From contig JAUZTG010000029.1 of assembly GCA_030734395.1 (NCBI GenBank), forward strand, positions 4,216,001 through 4,280,000: 64,000 bases of DNA. The letters are read 5' to 3'. This document shows, in pieces, positions 34,809 to 46,047 of the stretch (the first letter of the stretch is position 1; every line of letters begins with the position of its first letter). Source of the DNA: Sarocladium kiliense. Its lineage: Eukaryota; Ascomycota; Sordariomycetes; Hypocreales; Sarocladiaceae. Position numbers and translations under genes: made by a program. The notes beneath the pieces are model-generated. The model did no database searches. It saw only the letters and a program-made list of their open reading frames with translations, and was not told the origin of the DNA.

Positions 34809-35965
34809 CTAGTCACGCCACTCATCACCACTTCGAATCCCGCTTGGCATCCCCTGATCCTGCTGCGCTGCTGAGGATGATGACGACGAAGGCCCATCAA
34901 GAGGGTCGTCATCCAACGCCTTGGCCAGCTCGTCCGGATCCTGCATCTTCGCATCGGGATCAACAACTCCATCGAGGTCCTCGGACTCGCGCCTCCTGTC
35001 AACATCGAGGACGCCGTCATCGGCACTAACAGAGATACCCCTGGCACCCCACTTAGGCCTGCTCCGGCGATGGCCCCCGTTACCACCAGATGCGAGACCA
35101 CTCTCTTCATCGTCGTCGTCCTCAGGCTGGAACCTCTTGTGTCCAAAGATCCTCCTGAGGAGCCAGCTGTGACGCATATCATCCGCATCAACAATGCCAC
35201 CGCCACGCAGCTTGACTCGCTGGCGGGTGTAGTAGACCCAGAAGAAATCGAGGTAAAGTGCCGTCTGGATAATGCCGAAGATGACGGAGACGGTGTCGAT
35301 GCCGTGGTCATCGGGGTCGAGACCGCGAACGAACCAGTTGACGCAGTAGAGAGCGCGGTAAGAGCCGAGAGCAAGAAGGTAGAAGGAATCGATGACGGTG
35401 GGGACCGTGGTTTGACGGAGGAGGAGGAGCTGGGGGAGAACGCAGACGGACTCGAGGATCTCGGAGAAGACCCAAAGCCACTCCCAGTAAGAGTTAGCCT
35501 ACTATATCAAGGTATTGGGATAATCACAAAACTTACGCGCATGAAGCCCCAGTTGTTCTCAAAGATCATCATCACAAACGGCGACAAGATCAATGACCCG
35601 CCCAGGACAATAGCACCCAGCTTCCAGGCAATCTCTCGCTCACGCGAGCGAGGGTACAGCCATTGCATGATTCCCAAGATATAGAAACTAGAGAGCAGGT
35701 AGAAGATCTTGAAGACGAAGTTCCAGACATAGCTCTCGACGAAGACATCGAGGTAGCGCGTGCAGAAGACGAGAGCGTAGAGGAGCTGAGTGATGAGGGA
35801 GACGCCCTCAGCGGAGCGGTTGCGGTGGATGGCGAAGATGAGGATGCATTTGGAGGAGGCGTGAGAGAGGTCGCCGATGATGCGAAAGATCTGTGAGGGA
35901 ATACTTATTAGATTGATGAGTAGGAAGGTGATGTATAGCGGCAAACATACGTTCCAGGCGGTCAT
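34809..35965 (-). CDS. ERD2: ER lumen protein retaining receptor (K/HDEL receptor) with long tail
   Basis: Seven-helix Golgi receptor that returns HDEL-type proteins to the ER through COPI vesicles. Exons 35951-35965 (only five codons), 35537-35890 and 34809-35480 give 346 residues. Family landmarks: N-I-F-R-I-I-G-D-L-S-H, FCTRYLDVF, SFYILGIMQWLY, ESVCVLPQLLLL, VIDSFYLLALGSYRALY. The usual length is about 215, so there is an extra ~120-residue hydrophilic C-terminal tail. It holds acidic runs, a basic patch (GGHRRSRPKWGARGISVS) and a Ser cluster. The 3' end of intron 2 is uncertain. I used the AG after a CTAAC branch site (56-nt intron); a 38-nt alternative adds six residues. It is divergent from the region at 36 kb. 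Confidence 0.9.
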
Positions 35966-37370
35966 GATGGCGGCTTGGGTGAGGCTGGTGGTACCTCAAC
36001 GATAGCTCGGGATTGGAACGCGGTTGGCGTCTGAGTTCAGGAGAGGTGGCGCAAGGCCGTTGGTACGTTGATGGTGTCTCTCAAGACGGATGTGCGACGC
36101 GAGGATGATCGCACGAGCTGGGTGTGTTGATGCTCACGATGGCGAGTGGCGACGTGTGATGCGATGGCCGGAGGCTGAGCGAGGTCGGGGGCAAGGAGGG
36201 ACCAGCCAGGCTGGCGTCTCGAGGAGCTGGGGCGGGACTGCGACAGGTCCACGCGGAGCTTGCGTCACATGCCTGGTGGATTACCCTGGAGCTCCCACCT
36301 TATATAGGACGTAAGGCTCCATTTAAAGGGAAATAATGAATCACATATCCTGAGCAGTTTCAGACTTGATATTTGTTACATGTTCTCAAATAAAGAAATC
36401 TATTTCTCAAGGCCTACCTCGGGAAATTGACGCTGTCATTGACAGGTCCCCTTCCCAGTGTATCACCTACAGGAGTCCAAGTCCAAGGTTGTATTGTTGA
36501 AGACCAAGATTGGTATGACAGACAAGATTCCAGCTTCTCTTCCCGCAATCCGAGAATGAATAAGCTATCACTTAAAGCCTTGTGTACAAACGAAATACCA
36601 TGATCGTAACAGTGCCCGGAGGAGAACGACGGCTTAAGCTTGGAGTTCTACTGGGACTAATAGAGGTAAGGTTTGATGATTCTAAGATAGCCATAAAGCT
36701 TAAGGAAAGTGAAGCAGATTGATGGTTGACTTGGGCAGCAGCCATTACTGATGAGGAGCGAATGTGATTCTGGATGAGAGTTATAAGTCTGCTTCTGATG
36801 TCGACCGAGTCATGTATCTACCTCCTGTACTCCATTCCTTGTAGCAACGGCGCTCTTGCAAATACGTACTCTGTCGGTGCCGGTGCACACATAATTGACT
36901 CCCGTAGAATATGGGTGCCTCTCGAGGAAATGCCTCATTCTTGAATTCCAAACAACCACTCGATCGCATTGTATTTCCTCTATATTTGACACCGTACGAG
37001 AGCCGGAGCTGGCGTTGATCATGGTCAGAGACTTCCCAATCAGGCAATCCACACCAGACGCATCTTACGCGTCAATGCCGCCCGTTAACCCACTTGCAAT
37101 CGCACCGAGTCGCAAAGCTCACCTGAGGGTTACGTCAGTTACGTGCATCTCAATAATCAGGGGATGAGATCGGTGTTCCAGATTCTTCAGTGAGGAATTG
37201 TCGAATGTTGATCTACTTCCACACCTTTCGGCTTTACTCTGTTTCCTTTCCATCTGTTCCTCCCAAATCCTCTCCTCTCCCTTTGAAGTAACCTGTCCGA
37301 AGCCCCCGAAGGTACGCGTATACACTGATCCTTCTTTGCCCTCATCTGAGCGTCTTTCAGCCTACCTGTG
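35966..37370. other. Intergenic region, AT-rich in the middle
   Basis: About 1.4 kb with no supported gene. 36320-36760 is AT-rich and free of long frames. The frames at 36781-37167 overlap on both strands and look random. Confidence 0.5.
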
Positions 37371-38445
37371 ATGCCATTCCATCTGGCTTTAGCTATCTTG
37401 GCCCTGCCAAATTTTGCCCACGCTGGACTTGTGCACCAGGTACATGACCAAGATGACCAAGGTGTTTTCGCGGAGCCGAAATACTTTCGTTAGTCTGCAC
37501 CTCACTCCTCCCATTACCTAGGCCCTTCAAACTAACAGAATGGCAGGTGAAGCAGAGTCAGTTGCCTTGTGACCTTGATCATGGAAAAGCGTGACATCTA
37601 ACTAGATTGGATGTAGCTGGGGTGATCACTATTCTGATCGCTTCGCCAAGGGGCCATTGAGTGAGGATGCGAGGCACAATGCTGTCGTCGGTCTTGTTCA
37701 GTCTTATCTCACGACCATGGATGACCTGAGGATCCAGACATGGCTTACGCACGGAACGCTCCTTGGCTGGTGGTGGGGGAAACATGTAAGTGTCCTTTCT
37801 GACTACCAGAACCCGTGGTTGCAGCATCTGATTCAACATAGGTCATGCCTTGGGAGCTCCATGCCGACTTCCAGGTCAGTGAGGCAGATATATTCTTCCT
37901 GGCTTCATATTACAACATGACCACCTACCGTCATTGGCCAGAGCACTTTCCCGAAGGACGGGATTACCTCCTGGAGATCAACCCTCACTTCGCACACCGC
38001 GATCCGAATGATAAGCTCAACGTCATTGATGCACGGTGGATTGATATGGTCACGGGATTGTATGTCGACATTACGGCGGCGAGGTATGCTTTGGACCATG
38101 AGCAGGGCGAAGGGGTTATGTACGACAAGAGTGACCATGAGTTCAGGGTGAGTATTCTGTGACGACTTTGAAGCCAGCAGATACTGATAGGAGGCCAGGA
38201 TACATTCCTCTACCCTCTTCGACAAACGACTTTTGAACAGGCGCCAGCCTTAATCCCTTATCGTTATGAGGACATGTTGCGGTCAGAGTATGGAGACAGC
38301 GCCCTAACAAATACCATATATCGAGAGTAGGTCCATGTTGATGATCTGTGGTTCTAACGTGCAAGGCAGCTGACCGATGGTTAGTCACATGTTCGACAAG
38401 AACGAGAAAGTTTGGATAAAAACGGCAGAAGTTGAGCAGGGATAA
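37371..38445 (+). CDS. LicD-family protein with altered DxD motif, secreted or luminal
   Basis: Six small exons (37371-37488, 37547-37568, 37617-37785, 37842-38147, 38199-38326, 38385-38445) join in phase to 267 residues. Intron 2 uses a weak GTGACC donor but has CTAAC and a good acceptor. A signal peptide (MPFHLALAILALPNFAHA) is followed by the LicD/fukutin-type nucleotidyltransferase region: WLTHGTLLGWWWGK, VSEADIFFLASYYNMT, LNVIDARWIDMVTGLYVDIT, DTFLYPLRQTTFE and IPYRYEDML. Family members transfer phospho-sugars or phosphocholine onto glycans. The usual PWD-x-D-x-D block after GWWW is here PWELHADFQ: the first Asp of DxD is replaced. Activity is therefore doubtful. Splice joins need transcript support. 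Confidence 0.75.
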
Positions 38446-39051
38446 GGAATGACTTATTCAATCGAGCGTGTAGAGTCAACAGGTTCCTCAGCATGGCGTG
38501 CTACATTGGCGTTTTGGTGTTCAGTAAGAGACTGGATTATTAGGAAGTGGAAGTGTACACATACTGTGGTCTCACGATCCCAATAAAACAGCACAGTTCA
38601 ATGTCCTTAGACTACTACAGCTGATCTATGGGAGGCAGCCAGACACACAGGCACTTGAGGATCTACCCAAAGCTTTCCTCAAAGCTACAATTTGGGTATG
38701 CTTTATCCGTAGAGAAGGTGCCTTCATTGTTTTTGTGAGCACTATCGGCCATGGTGAAATAAAGATGTTGAAATTGCTTGTTCTCGCTTTAATCCCTGGC
38801 GTTGGAACAGTCCACAATTGTAGAGACGAGGGTGTAAGTGGTGGCGAGAGTGATGCTGCCCCGCGATACTCAAAGTGTCTGTCGCGTCGGCCGTCGCGTC
38901 CACCACGACCAGCAACCTGCAATTACATCAACACCACGGCCGAACCTTCACCATCGACACGCACCCGATCTCCGACATAACCGGCAGCTCGAACAGCCTA
39001 TTCAATCTCGGAACGACGCTGATGTCGACATAAACAACATCCTGCCACATT
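38446..39051. other. Intergenic region
   Basis: Tail of the LicD-like gene and promoter of the kinetochore gene. A small frame at 38735-38980 has no supporting features. Confidence 0.5.
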
Positions 39052-41065
39052 ATGGCAACTCGCGCTGATCGGCTCAACGAGCGTCTACGTGGCGCACAGC
39101 ACGTCAACCCAGGACATCCTCAAATTGCAAATATACTAACCGGAGACACAGGCGCGTAAATGTAGACGACGATGACACGTTCCGACTCGATATCCCGGGA
39201 CTCGGCGCAGCTGCGACAGTGACCGCAGAACCCCAAGCACCAGCTCCCCGCTCAACACCAGGTTCGGCAAAACGACGACGGATCGACCGATCTGGCTCGA
39301 GATCCTCTCAGGATGGGTCTTCGGGAAGAAAGTCAACGCACAGAAGACCAGGCACTGCCTCCTCACTGCCGAACGTTCCCGAAGAAGCGAGTCCAAGACT
39401 TGTGACTGCAGCAAGTACAAGGTCGCGACGAAGCTCCGCTGCAGCAACGTCCAGTCCCGCCGTTGCAGTAGTGCGGCGAGGAAATGAATCTGACGACGAG
39501 CTAGAGAATGGTACTGCACCCAGCGCCACCCGCCCTGATCAGAGCTTTGAGGATGAGGTTGAGGAGAGCCCAAGAGACGCGCCAGGCAGCGGTCGCAGAA
39601 GATCGCGAATCCCCAGTGCGCCAGCTTCAGAACTGGCTGCGAGGCTACAGAATGTTGTCATAGAATCAGACGATGTTGCAGATTCATCCTCTCCCCTAGC
39701 ACGAGTAGCAAAGAGGAAGAGTGTTGGTCCATCAGCACGGGCAAGATCAACAAGGGAAGCTACTCGAGGGTCTTCTTTACGACGAGTAACGAGGCCAGAA
39801 GAAGATGACGAACTATCACCGAACAGACCACGAGATGCGGATCCAGAATCTGAGGCGGCGGAGGAGATCGGTGCTGCTGAGGCGGCCAAAACAATAGGGA
39901 GAAAACGTCCGCGAAGGAGTGTGTCAAGGCAATCTCCTGATATTGGATCTGAACAACCACAAGCAGAGGATGAGCCTCGCCCGGCTGACGAAGAAGACGA
40001 ACCGCCACCCAAAAAGCGAAGGGGCAGGCCTTCGAAGAGCCCTGTGACGCAGAAGCAGCCAGCCAGAGCGAAGGCCGCAGCCGCGAAAGCAAAGACAACG
40101 CGGAGAACAAGTCAAGAAGTAATAAAACGCGCAACGAAGACAAAAAATACAGTCAAGAGCCCCAAACCAGCGCCCAAGCAGCGCAGAAGACGGAGAAGCG
40201 CAGCAGAAGGCAACGATGAAGTCGCTGAGGACGGTGACGATGACAACGCAGCCATCGAGATTACTGTACAGCGCTTTGTCAACCTCAAGAAGCGCGGCGG
40301 AGCGGACGACGGTGAGGATCCACTGCACTCGGAGATTCCATTCGCAAATCGGAGCGGAGAGAGCACCGTCGATGTGTTCGCTCAAGTTTGCGAAGAGGTC
40401 ATCAACAACACAATGGGCCAGTTCCACGAGCTACTCAGCAGTTCAGCGGCAGACGCGGCAAAGAAGAAGGAGTTCAGGATTAAGATGAGGGCGATTGAGG
40501 CATACAAGGAAGAATTGAACTCGAGGCTCTTACAACATGTGAGTACTCATTCAGTGATTGACACAAGAGCGAAGGTCAAAGATGCTGACTTGCAAAACAG
40601 GCTATCCATCTCGATCACTGGTACTCGTTAAGGAAGCGAGTGCGCCATGTGCAAAAGGAGAAGCTAACGCTAAGGGAAGAAATCCTGAAGCTCAAGGCAG
40701 AAAGGGAGCAAGTTGCCTTGCGCATGGATGCGATCCGAACCAAGCACGAAGCAGACACGAAAGAGTCAACCGTAAGTGATACTGTGTCACTGAACATCGG
40801 ATTATAACTAACCTCCCGAGCTTAGTATCGACTTGACGCATCTGCCTTGATGCATGATATCGACCTTGCCGTGGAGAGAGGTCAGAAAGCGCCTGAGTTA
40901 ACGCGCAAGGAGCAGAAAGAGGCAGATCTGGCCAACCTCGAACTTCTGATCGCACAGGTCACTGACCAAGGCAGCTCAAAGAGTGCTTCAGGTGGACTTC
41001 TGAGCCAAGTGACCGAGTTCAATGCTTTCCTTGAGCGTGCTGCATTGGCATTGGAGTCAAGATGA
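39052..41065 (+). CDS. AME1: Inner kinetochore subunit AME1/CENP-U-like
   Basis: The likely homologue of Ame1, part of the COMA/CCAN complex linking centromeric nucleosomes to the Mis12 complex. The N-terminus MATRADRLNERLRGAQ fits the short Arg-rich motif with which Ame1 binds Mis12. Then come ~380 residues of disordered, Arg/Ser/Glu-rich sequence with basic patches, and a helical C-terminus from about residue 410 (STVDVFAQVCEEVINNTM...) with coiled coils. Exons after the first are clear: 39153-40538, 40601-40771, 40826-41065. The first join is not: ATG 39052 and exon 2 do not meet in phase with the obvious donor (GTCAAC at 39103) and acceptor (ACACAG at 39151). A phase-correct option is donor 39089 with acceptor TGTAG at 39165. 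About 600 residues in all. Confidence 0.72.
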
Positions 41066-41184
41066 GCGACCTAACGATACGATGAAGATTTGTAAGATTT
41101 GTATTTATTGATGATATCCATGACGCTCTCAAACAGTGGCTCTGCTGCCGTTATCAATACCACGGGAAGCTTGTCTACCTCCTT

Positions 41185-41923
41185 TTACTGAATCTTCGCC
41201 TTGCTGAAGTCCATCTCCGGGTGTTGCTCCTGGAACTTCTTCAGAATATCCGCCTTCTTCTGATCATCAGACGTCGGCAACCCAGCCTCCTTCTGCCTCT
41301 GATCATACATCATCTTCTCGACCATGCCGCGTGTCTCGCCATCGAGATCGGACAGCTTGCTCTGATCGGGCTGGATCTTGGAGACGTCGATGCGCGGGGC
41401 AGATTGCACGACATGCGCCCACCACTCCATCTTGTTGACCTTGTCGAGGTGGATTTCGACAAGCTTGGTGCCATCAGAGTTGGTAGAGAGGGTCCAGGTT
41501 GAGTCGTCGACGTGGATAGGATGGGGCAGGTCGCCCTGGAAGACGAGTCAGTCAGACAGTGAACGAGCTGGCAGCAGCATGGGAGGTTACGTACATTGAT
41601 GATCGGGTCTTGGCCCTTGATACCCGCAGACAGCTTCTGCTTCTTGATCTCAACAACCAGATCTCTTGACTTCAGGTTTCCAGGGACCGTGAATGTGACG
41701 TCCAGCTCGCCGATGGTCTGCTGCCACTTGTAGGGCAGAGCGGCCTGCTCCTCGGCCTCCTTCGCGCGCGCGGTGGCGTCCTCTGCGGCGGTGGGTTCTG
41801 CGTCCAGTCAGCTATGTTCAGTAGCATGATAGATCTCTTGAGATGTAGCAGTCCATCTTGAAAGAGATGCAGAGTCAAACACCACGCATTGCATGGTAAA
41901 AGAAACGTACCTTTGTCTGTCAT
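41185..41923 (-). CDS. nudC: Nuclear movement protein NudC (CS domain)
   Basis: Hsp90/dynein-pathway co-chaperone required for nuclear migration in hyphae and for growth. Exons 41911-41923 (13 nt), 41595-41797 and 41185-41535 give 188 residues, the size of Aspergillus NudC. The CS (p23-like) domain spans about residues 25-115: YKWQQTIGELDVTFTVP, LVVEIKKQKLSAGIKGQ, WTLSTNSDGTKLVEIHLDK, MEWWAHVV. The conserved C-terminus reads MVEKMMYDQRQKEAGLPTSD and ILKKFQEQHPEMDFSKAKIQ. The tiny first exon supplies ATG and four codons and joins in phase. It is head-to-head with TFB3, 267 bases apart, so a shared promoter is likely. Confidence 0.95.
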
Positions 41924-42190
41924 GGTTGCAGTTGAAGTGCAGTGTTGACAGTTCGAGATCGAAGCTCATCGAACAGGGTCCTGATGGAGGGGCACAGTTA
42001 AGACAACCAAGGCCGATGGTGGGATGGTGTGGCGTATTAGAGTGTGGCTGACTAAATGTGGCTCAAGCTCTCCCTTGCAAGCGTGAACATAAGCCAACCT
42101 CCAGCTCTCTTTCACGGCCCATACTTCGATTCCCCCATCTGTGCCTTCTCCTACAACATCTGACGGCACACCTTCGCTTGAGCCGCAATC
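41924..42190. promoter_or_regulatory. Bidirectional promoter of nudC and TFB3
   Basis: The whole upstream space of both divergent genes is 267 bases, so their promoters must overlap. C/T-rich sequence precedes the TFB3 ATG. No TATA box is evident. Confidence 0.5.
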
Positions 42191-43324
42191 ATGGCCTCCG
42201 CAGGCGGCGCCGTCTCTGTCCGCCATGGCACTTCAGGCGCTGCGCCAGGTGCCGACGAAACCAATCTCGACACCGAAGAGACCTGCCCCGTCTGCAAGAC
42301 CAGCCGGTACTTCAACAAGAACATAGAGTTCCTCATCAACCCCGAATGCTATCACCGCATGTGCAGATCTTGCATGGAACGCATATTTCGCGATGGACCA
42401 AACCAATGCCCTTATGCGGGGTGCCACAAGACCTTGCGAAAGCGCGGTTTTAAGAGCGCGTTCTTCTCCGATCTGCGCGTAGAGCGTGAAGTCGACATTC
42501 GCCGGCGTGTAGCGAACGTCTTTAACAAAGTCGAGGAGGATTTCGAGACGCTGGATGATTACAACGACTATCTCTACAAAGTCGAGTGTCTGACTGATGA
42601 CCTCGTCAACGGCAAAGACGAGGCAAAGAGAAAAGCAGAGACAGAGCTCATCGAATGGGAAGCGCAGCACAAGGCCGAAATTGACCGCAACAAGAAACTC
42701 GCTCGAGAATCAGACGAGGCACGACAGAAGCGCCTCGCCATGGAGAGAGATGCTGCTCGACAGCGAAGAATGGAAGACCTTCAGGCCGACGCGGAGGAGA
42801 AGGCGAATGCGGCTCGCTTTAGAGAGGAGATGCTGGATTCGCTGCAAACTGCAGAGGAGGGACAGGCTGCACAGACGATGAACAAAATTATCCTCAAGAG
42901 GCGTGGACAGCAGAAGAGGGATTCTGCTATGGAGGCTATGGCTGGCGCGACTGGCGGCTTATCTATCCGCGGTCTGCGGGACAGGAAAGCCGAAGCACAA
43001 GCAGAGGCCGAAGAAGATGGCCCCTACGATCCTTACGGTGGTCTGGACATGCGTCCACAGAGAATCGACGTCTCACCGGAGAACCTTGTGGCCTACGGCG
43101 ACGGCAACGAGTGGGTCGAGGCGGCGAGACACAAAGACGAGTTCAAGGTTGGAGGGTACAGTCCGGACGAGTACATTACGCGGGCGCTGTACGAAGCCTT
43201 CGCGGGGCTGGGTGTGTTTATTGGAGAGGAGAAGATCGATAGGGAGATTGGGACGATGGGTGCTGCTGAGGCTGTACTGACAGGTGTGACGGCTGGCAGT
43301 ATGGATGTAGATGACCCCTTCTAA
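42191..43324 (+). CDS. TFB3: TFIIH subunit TFB3 / MAT1 (CAK assembly factor)
   Basis: RING-finger subunit of TFIIH that assembles and anchors the Cdk7-type kinase module used in transcription initiation. Single exon, 377 residues, with the ATG at 42191. The C3HC4 RING is near residues 31-85: CPVCKTSRYFNKN, CYHRMCRSCMERIF, GPNQCPYAGC, TLRKRGFKSAFF. The MAT1 helical region follows (VEREVDIRRRVANVFNK, FETLDDYNDYLYKVE), then a Lys/Arg/Glu-rich coiled coil to about residue 240. The C-terminal part has DPYGGLDMRPQ and YITRALYEAFAGLGVFI. Length and order match yeast Tfb3. Confidence 0.95.
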   Translation: MASAGGAVSVRHGTSGAAPGADETNLDTEETCPVCKTSRYFNKNIEFLINPECYHRMCRSCMERIFRDGPNQCPYAGCHKTLRKRGFKSAFFSDLRVEREVDIRRRVANVFNKVEEDFETLDDYNDYLYKVECLTDDLVNGKDEAKRKAETELIEWEAQHKAEIDRNKKLARESDEARQKRLAMERDAARQRRMEDLQADAEEKANAARFREEMLDSLQTAEEGQAAQTMNKIILKRRGQQKRDSAMEAMAGATGGLSIRGLRDRKAEAQAEAEEDGPYDPYGGLDMRPQRIDVSPENLVAYGDGNEWVEAARHKDEFKVGGYSPDEYITRALYEAFAGLGVFIGEEKIDREIGTMGAAEAVLTGVTAGSMDVDDPF

Positions 43325-43812
43325 GATGTTCTGACCCAAGAAGAAGGAAGAGGGTACGGAATTTACTTTGCATAGCTTGGCGCTTAGGGGGTCTGGGACT
43401 TGGTATCGGAAGAAACTCCCAAGAATTACTGGTTGGAACTGGAACTGGATTTATACATCTAGAGGCTGGCGCATAGGGATACGGAATTTTACCTCATCAT
43501 ATGCAAGACTCCATAATTGCAGGCCGCAGGTCATGAGACTGTTCAATTGTAACCACTGTTTTTATGCCTATTCCAAAAGAGCTGTTTTGATCTTTGCTGA
43601 CATTTTCAGTTCCATCGCATCGCCGTGCCACATCAATTTCACCTTTGCCAGTCCCAACCCGGTCTATTCCTCCACAGCTGGGTACTCTGAAAAAAGGGGG
43701 TGGAGAAACCCACAAAATGCCCAAGAACGCCTCGCTGGTGAATGCGATATGAAGATAGTAATGCCCTACGGTACGTGGCTGTGAAGAAGAAGTGAAGTGA
43801 AGGGAAAGGCCG
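43325..43812. other. Convergent intergenic region
   Basis: 3' flanks of TFB3 and the AP180-type gene. No gene seen. Confidence 0.5.
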
Positions 43813-46047
43813 TTATGGCTGCTGCCATGGCGTCTGCTGCCCTGGACGGGGAAAGACAGGTTGAGTACCCAGCTGGTCGAGACCACCTCCAATGGGTGCT
43901 TGATTGTGCTGCCAGCCCATGCCTGTGGCATGATTGACGAATGCTCCTTGCCTGAAAGGGTTCGTGCCAGTTGGCTGGGGTGCCATAGCTTGAGGCTGCT
44001 GCTCATTGGGCATAGTTGCTGCCCTGGCGAATGGGTTTGTTCCGGTTGGCTGGGCTTGGATGGGTGCAGCAGACTGGAAAGGCGATTGTTGACCTGTCGT
44101 GGAGGAGCCGAACGGGGAGGTGTTGGCAGAGCGGGCGAATGGGTTCGTGGACTGGCGTTGCAGAGGTTGTGTACCGCCGACTGGCGAGGACATGGTGCTT
44201 GTCGGCATGCCAGTTTGCTGAGGTTGCATCATGCCCGTTTGCTGGGTCATGAGCATGCTCTGTCGGAACGGATTCGTGCTCTGCTGACCAGTTTGCATTG
44301 GTTGCTGGAAAGGCGACTGCTGTTGCTGAGGGGGGCTCAGCATGCCAGTATTCTGGAAGGCCGCAGCAGAGTCCTGAGGGATTGAACCAAGTGCGCCGGG
44401 TTGGAAGCTGGGTTGCGGAGTGAATCCTCCAAAGCCTGCGCCCGTGAAGTTGGGCTGTAGTGGTTGCGGTTGCGGTTGCGGTTGCTGTTGCTGCTGTTGA
44501 GGCATCTGTTGTTGCGGCTGTTGCATAAACATATTGCTCTGAGGCTGCTGTTGGAAGGGGCTGTTAGATGCGAAGCCTGTTTGTTGCGGCTGCATGAAAC
44601 CTCCGTTGGCCTGCTGCGGTGGTTGTTGCTGGAAACCTGGCATACCAGTGGCCTGCATTGGGAACGTATTTGCTGTCTGTAGACCCATCTGCTGTTGCTG
44701 TTGTTGCGGTGGCTGCATCTCCATAGGTGTCTGATTTTGTTCAATCGAATCGAAGAAATCAATAAGGTCCGGATCAGGGCCCTTGTTCGCCTGTGGTGCT
44801 TTCACTTCCGAACTCGAGCTGGCACCATTGGTTGCCCGCGGGAATGGGTTGTTACTTGCGGGCTCAGGGAAGTCGGCGTCGGTCATTGGCTTGTTGCTTG
44901 GCTTGTTGTCCATCAGCGGTCGCGGGGACTTCGACTTCGAGCGGTTCACAAAGCCTCCCTTACGCTTCGCGTCCTGTTCTGCAATATACTGGCGGCGATG
45001 GATCTCGAAGTCTGGGTCCTTGAGGTACTCCTCGAGCTGACGGCCAAGGTTGACCGGCGCATGCTTAAGCTTGGGAACCTCGACCCTTGTGCGATGTTCA
45101 TGCTGTCTGGCAACGGAGAGGTATGCGACCACGAAATCGGTCTGCTTTGTGAAGTTCCGGTAGATTGCCATTGCGCGCTCGGCATCGGGTTTTGACATTT
45201 CGAAGAAGTGGCCTTAGGAGTCAGCAGGTTGGACGGTTGAGCAACCAGGGGGTAGGCTTACCAAGAATGTTGATCAAACCTTGGTTGAGGATCTGGAAGA
45301 GTGCGAGAAGGTCCAGTACCAGAAGTCTGAAGACGAAGATGGTGATCTCATTCTCCGGCTCGGTGTCCAATACCTGTATGGCAGTCAGCATCCATTGATC
45401 TCCTTGATGCCTGGGGTCCAACTCACATCGCACTTCAGCAGAGCTGTCAATTGGCTTTGCACGGATTCTGTTTCACGCAGCAATCCCTTATCGACCGATG
45501 ACTTCTCGAGTCGCGTCTCCTGTGCGCGGACCCAATCAGTGCTCGTATCGCGGTATGACCTGGAGCGCTCGGCGAGGTAATTGGCATAATGCCTAATATT
45601 CCGGCCTTGTGTCTGAGCTACCGAGCCGTCAGTATCAACTGCCCTTGAAAGCGCAATGGCGCAGCATACCGTCAGTGAAGTTGCTGATGGCGAGCATATT
45701 CCGGTGTCGTGCGAGGAATTGCAAGGTGACGTCCGGAGATCCCTCACGGATCATGAGATGGACAGTGATGAGTCCCTTGAAGACGACAGTCCATGTTGAG
45801 TCGCGCAGGCGGTACTGGAGCGTGCGAAAGACCTCTGCGATGCCTGCCTCTCCGGAGTGAGTGGCTACGAGGATATGCTCGATGTATTTCGTCTTTGGGG
45901 GAGCATTCTGGGGGACGGATAGATGTTAGTAGAGTTTATTGGCATTAAGGTAAGGCTTGATAGTTTCTTTATCGCCAAAACAAGCTCAGCAAGACGCACC
46001 TTGATCTTGGTAGCCCCCTTGACGGACTTCTCGAAAGAACTAGACAT
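43813..46047 (-). CDS. YAP1801: AP180/CALM-type clathrin assembly protein (ANTH domain)
   Basis: Endocytic adaptor that binds PI(4,5)P2 and cargo and recruits clathrin and EH-domain proteins. Exons 46000-46047, 45670-45907, 45427-45617, 45262-45373 and 43813-45212 give 662 residues. The ANTH domain covers about 1-280: SSSFEKSVKGATKIK, PPKTKYIEHILVATHSG with the lysine-rich lipid-binding patch, VVFKGLITVHLMIREG, RNIRHYANYLAERS, NILGHFFEMSKPDAERAMAIY and VPKLKHAPVNLG. The rest is a Gln/Pro-rich disordered tail containing several NPF motifs (TNPFRQ, TNPFAR, NNPFPR), the ligands of EH domains, as in Yap1801/Yap1802. All five joins are in phase. Confidence 0.93.
44464..44513. repeat. Coding microsatellite in the Gln-rich tail
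   Basis: Tandem GGTTGC hexamers pass into TGTTGC/TGC triplets on the plus strand, encoding Gln-Pro and poly-Gln on the minus strand of the AP180-type gene. Such tracts vary in length readily and keep frame. Confidence 0.6.
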
